From assembly GCA_019114585.1 (NCBI GenBank), contig DXFE01000003.1:1-5881 (forward strand): 5,881 bases of DNA, read 5' to 3'. This document shows positions 5,030 through 5,881 of this stretch, in pieces. The notes under the pieces were generated by a model that was not told the origin of the DNA, did no database searches, and saw only the letters and a list, made by a program, of their open reading frames with translations. Each line of letters begins with the position of its first letter. The stretch's first letter is position 1. Both the position numbers and the translations under genes were made by a program. Source of the DNA: Gemmiger_A avium (lineage in GTDB: Bacteria > Bacillota > Clostridia > Oscillospirales > Ruminococcaceae).

Positions 5030-5239
5030 ATGAATTGTCCCTTCTGCGGCGCGCCCATGGAGCCAGGCCGTCTGGAGACCAATGCGGTGCTGCATTTTGG
5101 CTTACACTGGCCGGCCAGCCTGCATTTTCTTCCCGACGACGCCTTTGCCAAGCGACGGGTGTCCACCCCGCTGGCCCGCCGGGAGGGCTGGTACTGCGCC
5201 GCCTGCGGCAGGATCGTGGGCATATTTGACGCAAAATAA
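5030..5239 (+). CDS. Small zinc-ribbon protein, PF20097 (DUF6487)-like
   Basis: This 69-residue protein has two Cys pairs: CPFC at 3-6 and CAAC at 56-59. They are separated by about 50 residues that would form the beta-rich body between two zinc knuckles, so one zinc ion is probably held by four cysteines. The layout MNCPFCGAPMEPG ... WYCAACGRIV matches the small DUF6487-type proteins of Firmicutes as I remember them, whose function is unknown. GGAGG lies 7 bases upstream and spans the end of the hydrolase gene, so translation is likely coupled to it. The strong terminator three bases after the stop closes the two-gene unit. The family name is from memory and should be checked; the gene call itself is solid. 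Confidence 0.85.
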   Translation: MNCPFCGAPMEPGRLETNAVLHFGLHWPASLHFLPDDAFAKRRVSTPLARREGWYCAACGRIVGIFDAK

Positions 5240-5241
5240 AG

Positions 5242-5286
5242 CAGGGCCCGCGCCGATGGAACGGCGCGGGCCCTGTTCTGTTTTTA
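5242..5286. terminator. Strong bidirectional intrinsic terminator
   Basis: A perfect 14-bp G+C-rich stem (5242-5255 with 5262-5275) with a 6-nt loop is followed on the plus strand by TTCTGTTTTTA. On the minus strand the mirror stem is followed by CTTTATTTTG. It sits between the stop codons of the zinc-ribbon gene (5239) and the convergent minus-strand gene (5284), so it can serve both. Confidence 0.92.
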
Positions 5287-5881
5287 TTCCTGGCCAAAAG
5301 GCACCGCCGGGTTGTCGTTGGGGTAGAACTGCAGCGCGTCCTGCACCAGGGCAAAGGCGCTGTTCAGGCCGGTGTTGCCGTTCTGGCAGGCCTCCAGGGC
5401 CGAGCAGACCGGATACTGGAAGGCGCTGGTCTGGTGGACATAGTTCATCCAGCTGTCCACGATCCAGCCATCGTTGACCTCCTGTACGGTGTAGGTCAGG
5501 TAGCCGCGCCGGTTTTCGGCGTTTCGGGGCAGCGAGAAAGAGGCAAACACATCTCGCCGCTGTTCCTCGCCCCAGAACATGCTGGCTGCAGTGTAGCTTT
5601 GCTCCCCCAGATACGCATAGGGGGCGGTCATCGTCTGCCCGTTCTGCTCGCAGAGCAGCCGGCCGGTGACCGGCTCGGCCTCAGCCCAGCCCTCCGGCAG
5701 CAGGTCATAGACCGGCCAGAGCTGGATGCACTCGGTGCCCCACCAGGGGTCCGTCTGTGTCCACTGGAAATGCTGGAACAGCTTCCACTGCTCCCGCTCG
5801 CCGGGCAGTTCCACGGCCACGCCGGTGCTGCGCAAAGCGCCCTGCCGGCCCTGAATGCCGAAATCGGTCAACGGCAGATCC
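5284..5881 (-). CDS. Unrecognised Trp-rich protein, C-terminal part (5' truncated by window)
   Basis: The frame is open to the right edge, so the true start lies beyond the window; 198 residues are visible, reading DLPLTDFGIQGRQGALRS at the front. A TTG at 5871 is an in-frame start candidate, but no ribosome site is evident there. The protein is rich in aromatic residues (nine Trp, with a WW pair in TDPWWGTE) and has four cysteines (in GTEC, RLLC, YPVC and EAC). It has no hydrophobic segment in the visible part. The composition, with many Q, N, Y and W residues and little Lys, would suit an extracytoplasmic or lipoprotein domain of mixed alpha/beta type, but that is a guess. I recognise no family or catalytic motif. 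Codon use is like its neighbours. It shares the terminator at 5242-5286 with the convergent zinc-ribbon gene. Confidence 0.75.
   Translation of the reverse strand, partial: DLPLTDFGIQGRQGALRSTGVAVELPGEREQWKLFQHFQWTQTDPWWGTECIQLWPVYDLLPEGWAEAEPVTGRLLCEQNGQTMTAPYAYLGEQSYTAASMFWGEEQRRDVFASFSLPRNAENRRGYLTYTVQEVNDGWIVDSWMNYVHQTSAFQYPVCSALEACQNGNTGLNSAFALVQDALQFYPNDNPAVPFGQE

Noticed and set aside
4162..5223. 353-codon open frame on the minus strand
   Set aside because: Antisense to the hydrolase and zinc-ribbon genes, both of which have full motifs and ribosome sites; its His/Gln-rich composition is a GC artefact.
1..5881. CRISPR array, tRNA, rRNA or insertion sequence
   Set aside because: No regularly spaced direct repeats, no cloverleaf or ribosomal sequence, and no transposase or terminal inverted repeats with target duplications were seen.

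Overview
The window is a high-GC (roughly two-thirds G+C by eye), gene-dense stretch of a bacterial chromosome. Strong AGGAGG-type ribosome sites, a Xre/S24 self-cleaving repressor, an AgrC-like GHKL kinase and small zinc-ribbon and hydrolase genes together suggest a GC-rich Firmicute of the Oscillospirales/Ruminococcaceae type (Faecalibacterium or Subdoligranulum-like). This placement is an inference from style and protein families, not from a marker gene.

Left part (1-1104): the C-terminal 215 residues of a GHKL sensor histidine kinase enter from the left edge. They end at a strong hairpin (657-700) that can also terminate the convergent minus-strand gene at 802-1104. That gene encodes a small two-helix membrane protein, and its last codons run into a repeat-like sequence.

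Centre-left (1105-1889): an AT-rich divergent promoter region separates the membrane-protein gene from a 204-residue Xre-HTH plus S24 peptidase repressor. Three inverted repeats built from GTTGT/ACAAC half-sites sit in the spacer of one promoter, across its -35 box, and on the -10 of the other promoter. This looks like a compact autoregulated switch with a self-cleaving, LexA/CI-like repressor. The stretch 1890-2195 holds no gene but is full of dyads.

Centre-right (2196-4267): two genes overlapping by 22 bases encode a radical SAM protein with a C-terminal helix-hairpin-helix and its obligate partner of the TIGR03915/DUF4130 family. The pair is a conserved but biochemically uncharacterised system thought to act in DNA repair or modification. 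This is the most interesting content of the window. The self-cleaving repressor just upstream makes a DNA-damage theme tempting, but no shared operator was found.

Right part (4268-5881): an extended -10 promoter drives an alpha/beta hydrolase gene coupled to a 69-residue zinc-ribbon protein, ending at a strong bidirectional terminator. On the other side, convergent on the minus strand, is the C-terminal part of an unrecognised Trp-rich protein that runs off the right edge.
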